Positions 25,537-35,366 of a stretch of 64,000 bases of DNA are shown here, in pieces. Position numbers and translations under genes: made by a program. Source of the stretch: Spongiibacter nanhainus. GTDB taxonomy: Bacteria; Pseudomonadota; Gammaproteobacteria; Pseudomonadales; Spongiibacteraceae. Position 1 is the stretch's first letter, and the number at the start of each line of letters is the position of its first letter. The notes beneath the pieces were generated by a model. It was not told the DNA's origin and searched no databases. It saw only the letters and a program-made list of their open reading frames with translations. The stretch lies in contig NZ_CP066167.1 of the NCBI RefSeq assembly GCF_016132545.1, forward strand, positions 2,135,001-2,199,000, given 5' to 3'.

Positions 25537-26324
25537 GTGCCCGCCTCCAGTATTTTCCGCACCGCGGCCAGATCGGCGCCGGTATCCACGCCTCCGGGAA
25601 TCTCTACCGCTGCCGGGGCGACATGAATCCGGACGCCGTTTTCCAGCGCCCGCAGTTGTTCCAGGCGCTCCAGCCCTTCTAATTGTCCCATGGGCCAGCG
25701 CACAAACTGGTGGAGAAAGCCCACCCGATAGGCGTAGATTCCGATATGGCGCCAGTATTGGCTGCTGGCTGGTAGAGGTGCTTTCGCCGCCCAGTCGTCG
25801 CTAGACCATTCATCCCTACACCATTCATCTCGACACCAAGGCACTGGCGCCCGGCTGAAATACAGGGCGTAGCCCGATTGATCGAGGACTGCCTTGACCA
25901 CATTAGGGTTTGTCACATTGGCCATATCGGTAATGGGTTCAACCAAGGTGGCGATACCGGCGTCCGGGTGGGCAGCGAGATTATCGGCCACCTGCTCGAT
26001 AGCCTTGGCCGGAAGCAAGGGCTCGTCTCCCTGCACATTGACCACTATGTCGTTGTCGTCCAAGCCCAGTTTGGCCACCACCTCTTGCAGGCGATCGGTG
26101 CCGGATTCGTGGTCGGGGGAGGTCATACATACTTCGGCATCAAAGCCCTTACACGCTAGCTCTATCCGCTCATCGTCGGTGGCTATCACGACCCGCTGAG
26201 CCTGACTTTCCCCAGCCCGCCGCCATACATGCTGGATCATCGGCTGGCCGGCAATATCCAACAACGGCTTACCGGGCAGCCGGGTTGACGCGTAACGAGC
26301 GGGGATAATTACCGTGTAACTCAT
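25533..26324 (-). CDS. kdsB: 3-deoxy-manno-octulosonate cytidylyltransferase
   Basis: 263 aa. It activates Kdo with CTP for lipid A-core synthesis. Motifs: [16 protein letters not shown] (nucleotide binding), [20 protein letters not shown] (metal site) and [13 protein letters not shown]. Between FSRAPVPW and RHIGIYAYR is an insertion of three imperfect 5-residue repeats ([15 protein letters not shown]). In an operon with lpxK. Confidence 0.96.
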   Translation of the reverse strand: MSYTVIIPARYASTRLPGKPLLDIAGQPMIQHVWRRAGESQAQRVVIATDDERIELACKGFDAEVCMTSPDHESGTDRLQEVVAKLGLDDNDIVVNVQGDEPLLPAKAIEQVADNLAAHPDAGIATLVEPITDMANVTNPNVVKAVLDQSGYALYFSRAPVPWCRDEWCRDEWSSDDWAAKAPLPASSQYWRHIGIYAYRVGFLHQFVRWPMGQLEGLERLEQLRALENGVRIHVAPAAVEIPGGVDTGADLAAVRKILEAGT

Positions 26325-27331
26325 GGTTTAGCTCCAGATGTAGAGGCCCCCAAACGTGCCTCTACCTGTTGATAAAATTCCTTTGGAAGGCCGGCACTGA
26401 CTGGTACCACCCAGGCATCGATATCTTTCCGTGACGCCAGCAATGGCCGCAGTTTAACGGCGTCTTTTTCAGTGATCAGTAGCGGCTTGTCACCCAGGCC
26501 ACTTAGGTCTTCGACGCTGTAATCGTGGTGATCAGCAAAGGGGTGAGCTTCCACCGCCAAGCCGGCCTGATTCAGGCTATCAAAAAAACGTTGCGGATTG
26601 CCGATACCGGCCAGGGCGTGGACCCGGCGCTGATCTTGTGGCCAACCCGCCAGGGTGCGGCGCTGCTTTGATGCCAAATGGATGGCCTCCCCCCCGAGCA
26701 GATTCATGGTCAGGGCGTTGACGGCCAGGGGCGCTTGCAATTCGCCATTACTGACCAGGATATCGACACTACTGAGTCGGGATGGTGGCTCTCGCAATGG
26801 CCCTACCGGCAAGCAGTGACCATTACCCAGGCCCCGCCGACCGTCAATCACGGCAACTTCGATCTGGCGATTCAGGCGATAGTGCTGCATGCCGTCATCG
26901 CTGATCAGCAGGTCGCAGCCCTGCTCCACTAGACATTGCGCCGCTGCCGGTCGGTCAGGATCTACCGCCACCGGTACACCGCAGCGCTGGGCAATTAAGC
27001 AGGGTTCGTCGCCGGCCTGTTGTGGAGTGCTGGCGCCGGTGACTAAAAATGGCCGGTGAGGTGGCTGTGCCCCGTAGCCCCGACTGACAACGCCAGGATG
27101 CCAACCCAAGGCTTTAAAATGCTCCACCAAGGCGATAACCAGAGGTGTTTTACCGGCGCCCCCCACCGCGATGTTGCCCACCACGATCACTGGCACACCG
27201 CTGTGTTGGGGCTGCTGGCGGGTGCGGCGCAGGGCGCTGAGGCAGCGAAAGAGTCCTTCCAGAGGCAAGAGCCCGTAGAGCAGCCCCGGCCGGCCGTACC
27301 AGCGTTCAGTGAGCCAGGATTCCAGGCTCAC
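26321..27331 (-). CDS. lpxK: Tetraacyldisaccharide 4'-kinase
   Basis: 336 aa. An N-terminal membrane-associated helix ([18 protein letters not shown]) is followed by a P-loop in the typical LpxK form ([18 protein letters not shown]), then VVSRGYG and [12 protein letters not shown]. It phosphorylates the lipid A precursor at the 4' position on the inner face of the inner membrane. It overlaps msbA and kdsB by 4 bp each, forming a lipid A synthesis/transport block. Confidence 0.96.
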   Translation of the reverse strand: MSLESWLTERWYGRPGLLYGLLPLEGLFRCLSALRRTRQQPQHSGVPVIVVGNIAVGGAGKTPLVIALVEHFKALGWHPGVVSRGYGAQPPHRPFLVTGASTPQQAGDEPCLIAQRCGVPVAVDPDRPAAAQCLVEQGCDLLISDDGMQHYRLNRQIEVAVIDGRRGLGNGHCLPVGPLREPPSRLSSVDILVSNGELQAPLAVNALTMNLLGGEAIHLASKQRRTLAGWPQDQRRVHALAGIGNPQRFFDSLNQAGLAVEAHPFADHHDYSVEDLSGLGDKPLLITEKDAVKLRPLLASRKDIDAWVVPVSAGLPKEFYQQVEARLGASTSGAKP

Positions 27332-29163
27332 TCGCCGTCCTCGCGTTGTTCGCCGGCCTCGCTATCGTCTTCAAAGTGTTTGGTATAAAGCTGGGCGTAA
27401 CGTTGGTTGAGGGCCATCAGCTCAGTGTGGCTGCCCTGCTCAATGATGCGCCCCTCTTCCATCACTACAATACGGTCGGCGTTTTCGATGGTGCTGAGGC
27501 GGTGGGCGATCACGATGGTGGTGCGCCCCTTCATCACCTCTTCCATGGCCTGCTGGATATGGGATTCGGCGCGATTATCCAGGGCCGAGGTGGCCTCATC
27601 GAGAATTAAGATCGGCGCGTTTTTCAGCAGCGCCCGGGCAATCGCCAGACGCTGCCGCTGGCCGCCGGACAGCATAATGCCGTCCTCACCGATTACGGTG
27701 TCCAAGCCTTGGGGCAGGCGCTGGATAAACTCCTCGGCATGGGCCGCTTTGATAGCCGTCTCCACCTCGGCGCGGCTGGCACTGGCCATGCCGCCGTAGG
27801 CGATATTGTTGTAGACCGTATCGTTAAACAGCGTGACCTGCTGGGTTACTAAGGCGATATTGGCCCGCAGATTAGCGAGCTTATAATCAGTGACGTCGAC
27901 ACCATCCAGCAGCAGCTCACCACTGCTGTGGTCGTAAAAGCGCGATATCAAATTGACCAGGGTCGACTTACCCGAGCCTGAGAGCCCCACCAGGGCCAAC
28001 GAGGTGCCGGCGGGCACACTGAGGTTGATGTCTTTCAGTACCGGTGGCTGGTCGGGCTCGTAGGCAAAGTTCAAGTGGCGAATATCGATATTGCCCTGAA
28101 CGCGATCCACCTGATGCTGGCCGGTATCTTTCTCCTGCTCGGCATCCAGAAACGCAAAAATATCCTGGGATGCCGCCAGGCCTTTCTGAATCACGCTGTT
28201 CACCTCCGCCAGCTGGCGAATCGGCTTGGGCAAAAACAGCGCCGCTGACAAGTAGGCGACGAAAGACCCCGGTGACATTTCCCCGGTGAGGCCCAGGGCG
28301 ATCCATATCAATACGCCGGTGGCCACCACCACTGGCAGCTGGATGACGGTGGGGCTGATGGCGTTGTAAAAGGCCATCTTTAGATTCTGGTTGCGATTCT
28401 TGCGGCTTGCCTGGGTAAAACGATCATTCTCGTAATCACCGCCACCGTAGAGGCGAATCTCCCGGAAGGCATTGATGCTGTCGTTGGTGACCTGATTGAC
28501 CTCACCCATGGCGTTCTGAATACGGCGGCTGATTTTGCGAAAGCGCTTGCCCACCCAATACACCGTGAGCCCAATCAGCGGCAGCGCCACAAAAAACACC
28601 ATGGTCAGCTTCCAGTTCATGTACAGCAGGTAGGCAATCAGCCCGATGGCAAAGGTGCCCTCCCGCAGTACTACCTTCATGGCATTGACCGCCGCGCCGG
28701 TGACCTGCTCGACGTTAAAGGTGATTTTGGAAATCATGGTGCCGCTGGAATTGCGGTCAAAATAGGCCGTGGGGACCACCAGCATTTTATCGAACAGCTG
28801 GCAGCGCAGCACATGGACCAGCCGGTGGGAGATTCCGGCGATAAAGTAGTTACCCAAAAAGAAACCCACGCCGCGCAGCACGCCCAGGGTAATTAGCGCC
28901 ACCACAATCCAGCCCCGGGCGTTGGCAATATTAAAATCTTCGCCACCCAAGGCCCACATGATTTTGGCGCTGACACCGCCTTCACCGGGCCGGATGTTTT
29001 GGCCTATGTAATCGACGATCAGCTGCATCATGTCAGCCAGCAATACTTGCACACCAGAGTACAGGGCAAAACCCAGCACACTCATCACAAACAGAGGCCA
29101 GAAAGGAATAACGTACTTTAAAAGCCGCCCGTAAGTGACTATATCTCTCTCGTTTTTACTCAT
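27328..29163 (-). CDS. msbA: Lipid A export ABC transporter MsbA
   Basis: 611 aa, a half-transporter with six N-terminal membrane helices and a C-terminal ATPase: Walker A GLSGSGKST, Q-loop LVTQQVTLFND, signature LSGGQRQRLAIARALL, Walker B ILILDEATSALD and switch His in IVIAHRLST. It flips lipid A-core across the inner membrane. Directly upstream of lpxK. The C-terminal tail is acidic ([13 protein letters not shown]). Confidence 0.95.
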   Translation of the reverse strand: MSKNERDIVTYGRLLKYVIPFWPLFVMSVLGFALYSGVQVLLADMMQLIVDYIGQNIRPGEGGVSAKIMWALGGEDFNIANARGWIVVALITLGVLRGVGFFLGNYFIAGISHRLVHVLRCQLFDKMLVVPTAYFDRNSSGTMISKITFNVEQVTGAAVNAMKVVLREGTFAIGLIAYLLYMNWKLTMVFFVALPLIGLTVYWVGKRFRKISRRIQNAMGEVNQVTNDSINAFREIRLYGGGDYENDRFTQASRKNRNQNLKMAFYNAISPTVIQLPVVVATGVLIWIALGLTGEMSPGSFVAYLSAALFLPKPIRQLAEVNSVIQKGLAASQDIFAFLDAEQEKDTGQHQVDRVQGNIDIRHLNFAYEPDQPPVLKDINLSVPAGTSLALVGLSGSGKSTLVNLISRFYDHSSGELLLDGVDVTDYKLANLRANIALVTQQVTLFNDTVYNNIAYGGMASASRAEVETAIKAAHAEEFIQRLPQGLDTVIGEDGIMLSGGQRQRLAIARALLKNAPILILDEATSALDNRAESHIQQAMEEVMKGRTTIVIAHRLSTIENADRIVVMEEGRIIEQGSHTELMALNQRYAQLYTKHFEDDSEAGEQREDGE

Positions 29164-29185
29164 TAATTATTCACAAACAGGGCGT

Positions 29186-29602
29186 TTAGCCGTCCGGTTG
29201 ACGGGCGGTGAGACTAAGGTGGACAAAACCCATCCGACCCGCGGCATCCATCGCTGTGATCACCGCCTGGTGGGGAGCCTTGGCGTCGCCGGTGATGACC
29301 ACTGGCAACTCGGTATTGCCGCCGGAAGCGCGCTCCATGGCGGTCATCAAATCGCCGATGTCCGCTGAGGCCAGCGCCACTTCGTTAACCCGGTAGCGAC
29401 CGTCCGCCGACACCACCACTTCAATATTGTCCCTGGCCTCGGCACCGGCTTCGCCCTCTGCTTGGGGCAAATCCAGTTTGATATGGGTTTCTTTGGTGAA
29501 GGTGGTGGACACCATAAAGAAAATAAGCAGCAAAAAAACCACGTCGATCAGGGGCGTTAGGTTAATGCCGCCCTCTTCCGGGCGCTGACGCTTAAAATTC
29601 AC
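29186..29602 (-). CDS. exbD: ExbD/TolR-family biopolymer transport protein
   Basis: 138 aa with one N-terminal helix containing the proton-pathway Asp (INLTPLIDVVFLLLIFFMVST) and a periplasmic domain ending in SLTARQPDG. It pairs with the ExbB homologue (4-bp overlap) as a proton-driven motor. Which TonB or Tol partner it serves cannot be told here. Confidence 0.93.
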   Translation of the reverse strand: MNFKRQRPEEGGINLTPLIDVVFLLLIFFMVSTTFTKETHIKLDLPQAEGEAGAEARDNIEVVVSADGRYRVNEVALASADIGDLMTAMERASGGNTELPVVITGDAKAPHQAVITAMDAAGRMGFVHLSLTARQPDG

Positions 29603-30291
29603 GACGCCGCCGGCTCCGAATTGGACGCTTTACCGCTGGGTTCAGCTCGGGTTCCACCACTGCGTTCAGTGGCCCCCTCGGCAATCTGGGCATCGCCGTG
29701 GACGGCATTGAGCAACTTGATGGCATCTTGCTCCATGGTCACCACAATGCTGTCGATACGGCGCAAAAAGTAGCGGTGCATAATCATCGCCGGGATCGCC
29801 ACACACAGGCCAGCGGCAGTGGTGATCAAGGCCTCGGAGATGCCCCCCGCCAGCACTGCGGCGTTGCCGGTGCCCTGAATCATGATCTCGCTGAACACCT
29901 TGATCATCCCCACGACGGTGCCAAGCAAGCCCAACAGCGGCGCCACCGCAGCGATAGTGCCCAGGGCGTTCAAATAGCGCTCCAGGTCGTGCACCACATG
30001 ACTGGCGGCATCTTCGATGCTTTCCTTCATGATCTCGCGGCCATACTTGGCGTTGCTAAGGCCGGCGGCAATGATGCGGCCCAGTGGTGAGCCCCGATGC
30101 AGCTGACGCATTCTTTCCGCATTGAGTTGCTTGTTCTGCAGCCAGCCCCACACTTGGTTGAGCAGGCCGCGGGGGGCCACTTTATCCGGGTTGAGCTCTA
30201 AAAAACGCTCTACACAAATGGCCACGGCAATAATGGAGGACACTATGATGGGCAGCATCAGCCAGCCGCCCGCTTTCACCAGTTCCAGCAC
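29599..30291 (-). CDS. exbB: ExbB/TolQ/MotA-family proton channel protein
   Basis: 230 aa from GTG 30291, with an AGGA ribosome site. It has three membrane helices: an N-terminal one (GGWLMLPIIVSSIIAVAICVERF) and the conserved pair ALGTIAAVAPLLGLLGTVVGMI and GGISEALITTAAGLCVAIPAMIMHRYF. It forms the stator with ExbD. The C-terminal tail is low-complexity. Confidence 0.93.
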   Translation of the reverse strand: MLELVKAGGWLMLPIIVSSIIAVAICVERFLELNPDKVAPRGLLNQVWGWLQNKQLNAERMRQLHRGSPLGRIIAAGLSNAKYGREIMKESIEDAASHVVHDLERYLNALGTIAAVAPLLGLLGTVVGMIKVFSEIMIQGTGNAAVLAGGISEALITTAAGLCVAIPAMIMHRYFLRRIDSIVVTMEQDAIKLLNAVHGDAQIAEGATERSGGTRAEPSGKASNSEPAAS

Positions 30292-30353
30292 GTCTTGATC
30301 CTATCTATTTTTGTGCAGTCATTATACGGAGTGAATCGCCTTAGAAGAAAGGC

Positions 30354-32666
30354 TTACGGTTCAGCCTTTGCGCATGGTGGGGAGCTTTTGGCCTCCCAGT
30401 AGTAACGGTGGCGCCGACTCCAATTTCTCACTCGGGCACCGCTATCCCCTAGCTCAAAGGTCACTGTGCCACTGTAGGCAGTATTAATCTGGCAGGCGTT
30501 GCGACGCTGATACCTTGCCACAACGGCTTCTGCCGGGTGGCCGTAGGCGTGTTTGTAGCCCGCAGAAAAGACCACCACACTGGGCGCCACGGCATCGATA
30601 AAGTCCTCAGTGGATGAGGTTTTACTGCCGTGGTGAGGGGCGATCAGCAGGTCACTGGCCAGATCTTGGCCATAGCGGGCAAGCAGCGCAGCTTCCCGGC
30701 TGGCTTCAATATCCCCAGGTATCAGCGCTGCACCCTGCCCAGTTTCGATATGCAGCACGCAAGAGCGATTATTGTTGCCACCATCAATGAGTGGGCTACC
30801 CAGAAAACGAAATACCACCCCATCCCATTGCCATACAGGTAAGTGGTAACAAGATACCCAAGGAAGGGTCTCGGGCTGCCCGGGCCAGGGCTCTCCCGCG
30901 ACACCTCGCGCCACCGGGAGTGATGCCAACAATGCCTCACTATCGCCCCGGTGATCGGTATCCGCATGACTGATCACAAGCGTATCAAGCTGATCAATGC
31001 CGCCGCGGCGAATGGCCGGCACCACCACCGTATCCGCCGTATTAAACCCACTGTCATAGGCCGGTCCCAAATCAAACAGCAGATTATGGCGGGCGGTCTG
31101 CGCCCACACCGACAAGCCCTGCCCCACATCTAATACATGCAGCCATACCCGCCCCGGCGGCGGCCGCTCAGCGGGCCAATATAACAGGGCAACCACCATT
31201 GGCAGCGCCAACAGCCGGCCAGGCACCCCTCTAGGCATCAACAACAGGATTACCGCCACCACTGCGATCAGCATAGATAAACCAGTGACTGGGGCTTGCC
31301 AAACGCCACCGAATTCCGCGAGATACGATAACCATCGCTGCATAAGTCCCAAGGCCTGATCGGCCAACGTCCACACTGGAGCAGCACTGACTCCGGGGCA
31401 TAATTCGGCAATGAGACCAATGATCAGCAGGGGCAAAATACACAGCGCCACAGCCGGAATCGCAATCAGGTTGGCGGGAATGGCCCACAGGCTAACGCCA
31501 AAGCCCCAGAGCGCCAGTACCGGCACCAGACCCAGTACCACTACTGTTTGTGCGCGCAGTCCTTGTTGCCAATGACCGCCCACCGTCCGCATTCCCTGCA
31601 GCCCGCCAATAAGACAGGCCACGGCAATAAAGGACATCCAAAAGCCCGCTTGATGAGCCGCCAGCGGTTGCCATATCAGCACCAACAACAAGGCGAGGGA
31701 CCAGGCTGACCAGGGTGAGGCAAACCGGCGCTGAGCCAACAGCAGTAGCGCCGATCCCGCCATGATCAAGGCGCGCTGGGTGGGCAGCGTAAAGCCGGCC
31801 AACCAGGCGTAGCTGGTGGCACTCGCTGCCCCCAGGCCGAGGGTCAGCCACAGTCGCCAACGGGCATGGGGAACGAGCAAGCGCGTGAACCAGCCCAGTG
31901 CCAAGCCCCAACTCAGCACCATGCCAATGTGCATCCCTGAAATAGCCATAAGATGACTGGTACCGGTTGCAGAGAATTGCCGCCATTGCACCGGGCTGAT
32001 GCCCTCCCGGTCAGCAAATAACAGCGCCCGCATCAGCCCTTGATTGGCGTAGGGTGCCAAAGCCCCTCTTAGCTGCTCTACCCACTGTTGCCGAAGCGAG
32101 GCGGCGCCGGCCCGGATTTGTCGCGGTGCCGGCGTATCTCGGAGATATCCCAGGCCGGAATAACCCCTGGCAAATAGCCATCGCCCGTAATCGAAGGCGC
32201 CCGGAGAGGCATAACCCCGGGGTTGACGAAGGCGAAGCTGGGCCTGCCAGTGACTACCCGGCTGGGGTGGCGTATCGGTGTACCAGTTCAGACGGAATTT
32301 GGGGCGCCCTGGGGGGCACACTTGATCGCCGTAACACTGGCCGGGCAGCAGCCTGGCATCAAAGCGATAGTAACCGCCGCTCGCCTCGCGACGCTCGGGC
32401 AGACTGACTATTTCAAACCGGAGGGATAGGTCTTGCTTCTCCAGCGCCGCTGGCAGTAATTGCGCCAGACGCCAATGGCCGTGGAGGGAGGCGTACAAGG
32501 CGCCGACACAGCACATCGTTGCCACGAGGTAGCAACGTGGAATATGTGCGCACAATTTAAGCAGTGTGAGCGCGACCAAGAGCGCCAGGTAAATCCACCA
32601 TGGCGGCAAAGTCGGTAAAAAAGCCGTGGCCACAATCCCTGTGGCAGCGCCCGTCATCCCTAACAA
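30354..32666 (-). CDS. comEC: ComEC/Rec2-family DNA uptake channel
   Basis: 770 aa. N-terminal helices plus DUF4131-type OB domain (FEIVSLPERREASGGYYRFDARLLPGQCYG), a central competence domain (LLFADREGISPVQWRQFSATGTSHLMAISGMHIGM) with many helices, and a C-terminal metallo-beta-lactamase-like domain (LDVGQGLSVWAQT, VISHADTDHRGD, LLIAPHHGSKTSS). It translocates single-stranded DNA across the inner membrane. The start is probably TTG 32666, which has GGGAG six bases upstream; ATG 32657 would be too far from it. Confidence 0.94.
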   Translation of the reverse strand: MLGMTGAATGIVATAFLPTLPPWWIYLALLVALTLLKLCAHIPRCYLVATMCCVGALYASLHGHWRLAQLLPAALEKQDLSLRFEIVSLPERREASGGYYRFDARLLPGQCYGDQVCPPGRPKFRLNWYTDTPPQPGSHWQAQLRLRQPRGYASPGAFDYGRWLFARGYSGLGYLRDTPAPRQIRAGAASLRQQWVEQLRGALAPYANQGLMRALLFADREGISPVQWRQFSATGTSHLMAISGMHIGMVLSWGLALGWFTRLLVPHARWRLWLTLGLGAASATSYAWLAGFTLPTQRALIMAGSALLLLAQRRFASPWSAWSLALLLVLIWQPLAAHQAGFWMSFIAVACLIGGLQGMRTVGGHWQQGLRAQTVVVLGLVPVLALWGFGVSLWAIPANLIAIPAVALCILPLLIIGLIAELCPGVSAAPVWTLADQALGLMQRWLSYLAEFGGVWQAPVTGLSMLIAVVAVILLLMPRGVPGRLLALPMVVALLYWPAERPPPGRVWLHVLDVGQGLSVWAQTARHNLLFDLGPAYDSGFNTADTVVVPAIRRGGIDQLDTLVISHADTDHRGDSEALLASLPVARGVAGEPWPGQPETLPWVSCYHLPVWQWDGVVFRFLGSPLIDGGNNNRSCVLHIETGQGAALIPGDIEASREAALLARYGQDLASDLLIAPHHGSKTSSTEDFIDAVAPSVVVFSAGYKHAYGHPAEAVVARYQRRNACQINTAYSGTVTFELGDSGARVRNWSRRHRYYWEAKSSPPCAKAEP

Positions 32667-32832
32667 GCTGGTCTCCCAAGTGTGTTACCGTGGCAGAACG
32701 GCAAGAAAACGACGTTTTATCTGCCCTTGCGGTTCATCGGTGACACGTTTACGTGCATAATACCGCCGCCCCAGAGAGCCGGAACCCGCCACGACGGATT
32801 TCGTCTCTGCCACTACCATTACAGAAGTTCGG

Positions 32833-33369
32833 ATGGCTCGTAAACTCTTCAAACGCTGGCTTCCCGCTCCCGAACGCATGCGGGAGCACCCTTCTGTAAG
32901 GGTGTTTGGCAGTCTCCTACACGACGCCAACCTGTGGCACCTCAACCGCCGGTCCGTCACTCTGGCCTTTTTTATCGGCCTGTTTATCGCTTTTGTGCCG
33001 ATACCCACACAGATGCTGCTGGCTGCCCTGGTGGCAATACTGTTTCGCGCCAATCTGCCACTGTCGGTGATGCTGGTGTGGTTGACTAACCCGGTCACCA
33101 TGCCGGCGCTGTTTTATTTTAGTTACAAACTTGGCGCCATGGTCTTGGATGTGCCTCACTCCGCCTTTCAGTTTCAACTGAGTTGGGAGTGGATTCAAAC
33201 CGAACTGATCAGTATGTGGAAACCTTTTTTGCTGGGCTGCCTGTTAATGGGGCTAGTGACCGGTCTGGTGGGCGCTGCCGCCATCCACACCCTGTGGCGA
33301 ATCCACGTTGTCCACCGCTGGCGGAAACGCCAACAAGAACGCGCCCTGAGAGATAATACGGGCCGTTAG
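32833..33369 (+). CDS. DUF2062 membrane protein
   Basis: 178 aa from ATG 32833. Two hydrophobic segments, LAFFIGLFIAFVPIPTQMLLAALVAILF and PFLLGCLLMGLVTGLVGAAAI, with the DUF2062 core LTNPVTMPALFYFSYKLG between them. Function unknown; it is often found near comEC and lol genes in gammaproteobacteria. It is transcribed against both neighbours. Confidence 0.92.
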   Translation: MARKLFKRWLPAPERMREHPSVRVFGSLLHDANLWHLNRRSVTLAFFIGLFIAFVPIPTQMLLAALVAILFRANLPLSVMLVWLTNPVTMPALFYFSYKLGAMVLDVPHSAFQFQLSWEWIQTELISMWKPFLLGCLLMGLVTGLVGAAAIHTLWRIHVVHRWRKRQQERALRDNTGR

Positions 33370-33417
33370 ACCAACCCTCTCTTACTCCGCAACCTCTACA
33401 ACCTTCACAACCGTGCC

Positions 33418-34632
33418 TTAGTGCTGATGAAGTGCCTCCGCCGGCGCCTGCCGGGATGCCCGCCAGGCCGGATACAATGTCGCCAGGACACTCATCAGAT
33501 ACGCGGTGGCGCAGACCATGATGACGTCACTGACCCGAATATCGGACGGCAGATAACTGATTGGATAGACGTCACTATGGAGAAATTGAATACCCAACAG
33601 TGACTCGAGCCCCGCCACCAAGTCGCCGACATAGTAAGCCAGGCCCACACCCAACAGCCCCCCTGCCAAAGTGCCCAGCGCAGCAATAATGGCACCGTAA
33701 TACAGGAAGCTCAGCAGGATGTCGCCCCGGCTCGCGCCCTGGCTGCGCAGTATGGCGATATCGGCGCGTTTGTCGTTGACCACCATGACCAGGGTCGATA
33801 CCACATTAAACACCGCCACCGCCACCACAGCCAGCAACATAATAGCCACCAAGCGCCGCGACATCTGAATGGCGTGATACATATTGCCAAACTGACGGCT
33901 CCAGTTGCTGATTTCAAAATCCCGACCGTGTACCGACAGCAATTCCCAGGCAATACGCGGCGCATCAAAGACGTCCCCCACCGATACCCGCAGTGCCGTC
34001 GCGGTATTGGGTAACACGCTTCGGGCATCATCGATATGCATTAGCACCAGCTGTTGATCCAGTTCAGTGCCCGTAGCGGCCAGACCACCCAGCGTAAAGC
34101 GCGCGAAGGTTACTGATTGTTGCCCTTGCTGCGGCACCCCCAGGCTCAGCCCGTCACCCACCGCCAGTCCCAGCTTTTCAGCCAGGCTCTGGCCCAGTAT
34201 CACCGTGTTTCTTCCCGCCTGGAGATCGTCGATAGGGGCAAACTCCGACATACTGGAGACCTTATCCTCCAGCTCCGGGGCGATGCCAAAAAACACGATC
34301 GGCTCGACATGACGACGCTTGATCAACATCGCATTGCCCTGCACATAAGGCGCCACACTGACCACCTCGGGGTGCTGGCTGACGCTGTCTGCCAGAGAGG
34401 TCCAATGCTCAGCTTCGCCACTCCAGGGCTGCAGTGTCACGTGGGGGACCAAGGATAAAATACGCTCGCGCATTTCCCGGTCAAAGCCGTTCATCACCGA
34501 CAGCACCACCACCAATAGCGCTACTCCCAGTACCAAGCCTGCCATTGAAAGTCGGGACAAAAAGCTCACCAGCTGATTACTGGAGCGGCCAGTGGCATAG
34601 CGGCGGGCAATGATCAGTGGCAAGCCACCCAT
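33418..34632 (-). CDS. lolE: Lipoprotein-releasing system permease LolE
   Basis: 404 aa, LolC/E family. An N-terminal helix (FLSRLSMAGLVLGVALLVVVLSVMNGFDREMRERIL), a large periplasmic domain, and three C-terminal helices forming the FtsX-like permease. It works with LolC and LolD to extract outer-membrane lipoproteins from the inner membrane and hand them to LolA. It is third in the lolCDE order, and its start overlaps the lolD stop by 1 bp (TAATG). Confidence 0.92.
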   Translation of the reverse strand: MGGLPLIIARRYATGRSSNQLVSFLSRLSMAGLVLGVALLVVVLSVMNGFDREMRERILSLVPHVTLQPWSGEAEHWTSLADSVSQHPEVVSVAPYVQGNAMLIKRRHVEPIVFFGIAPELEDKVSSMSEFAPIDDLQAGRNTVILGQSLAEKLGLAVGDGLSLGVPQQGQQSVTFARFTLGGLAATGTELDQQLVLMHIDDARSVLPNTATALRVSVGDVFDAPRIAWELLSVHGRDFEISNWSRQFGNMYHAIQMSRRLVAIMLLAVVAVAVFNVVSTLVMVVNDKRADIAILRSQGASRGDILLSFLYYGAIIAALGTLAGGLLGVGLAYYVGDLVAGLESLLGIQFLHSDVYPISYLPSDIRVSDVIMVCATAYLMSVLATLYPAWRASRQAPAEALHQH

Positions 34633-35321
34633 TAGGCCTGCACCTCCAGCGCGCCGTTCCTCAGGGTCAATACTCGGTCCATGCGCTGCGCCAGCGCGGT
34701 GTCGTGGGTCACCACCACCAAGCTGATGGCAAACTCCCGATTGAGCTCATCCAGCAGCGATTGCACGCCCTGTGCAGTATCGGCATCGAGGTTGCCTGTG
34801 GGCTCGTCCAGCAACACACAAGCGGGGCGATTGATCAGTGCCCGGGCAATGGCCACCCGCTGGCGCTCGCCGCCAGACAACTGTGCAGGACGGTGCTTTA
34901 GGCGGTGACCGAGGCCGACTTTGTCGAGCATTTCCGCGGCGCTGGACAGGGCCTGCTTGCGGGATTTGCCGGCGATCAGCTGGGGCATGGCAGCGTTTTC
35001 CGCCGCGCTAAACTCACCCAGCAAATGGTGGAATTGATACACAAATCCCAATTCCCGGTTGCGCAGCGCGCTGCGGGCCTTGTCGTTCATTGCGGCCAGG
35101 TTGTGGCCGGCCAACTCCACCGCCCCTGAGGACGGCACATCCAGTCCACCCAGCATATGCAACAAGGTGGTTTTGCCGGCACCAGAGGGCCCCACTACTG
35201 CCACCCTCTCCCCACGGCCAATCGTCAAGTCCACCTGGCGGAGAATATCCAGTCGCTCGGGCCCCTGCTGGTAGTGCTTACAGAGATCGCGGCAGCGCAA
35301 TACAACGTTGTTTTCGGTCAT
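34632..35321 (-). CDS. lolD: Lipoprotein-releasing ABC ATPase LolD
   Basis: 229 aa ABC ATPase: Walker A VGPSGAGKTTLLHMLGGLD, signature LSGGERQRVAIARAL, Walker B CVLLDEPTGNLD and switch His VVTHD. The FVYQFHHLLGEFSAAEN segment is typical of LolD. It powers LolCE. Complete. Confidence 0.96.
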   Translation of the reverse strand: MTENNVVLRCRDLCKHYQQGPERLDILRQVDLTIGRGERVAVVGPSGAGKTTLLHMLGGLDVPSSGAVELAGHNLAAMNDKARSALRNRELGFVYQFHHLLGEFSAAENAAMPQLIAGKSRKQALSSAAEMLDKVGLGHRLKHRPAQLSGGERQRVAIARALINRPACVLLDEPTGNLDADTAQGVQSLLDELNREFAISLVVVTHDTALAQRMDRVLTLRNGALEVQA

Positions 35322-35366
35322 AACGGCTCGTTTGGAGTATTGTTTGCGCAGGGTATACGCGGAAAT

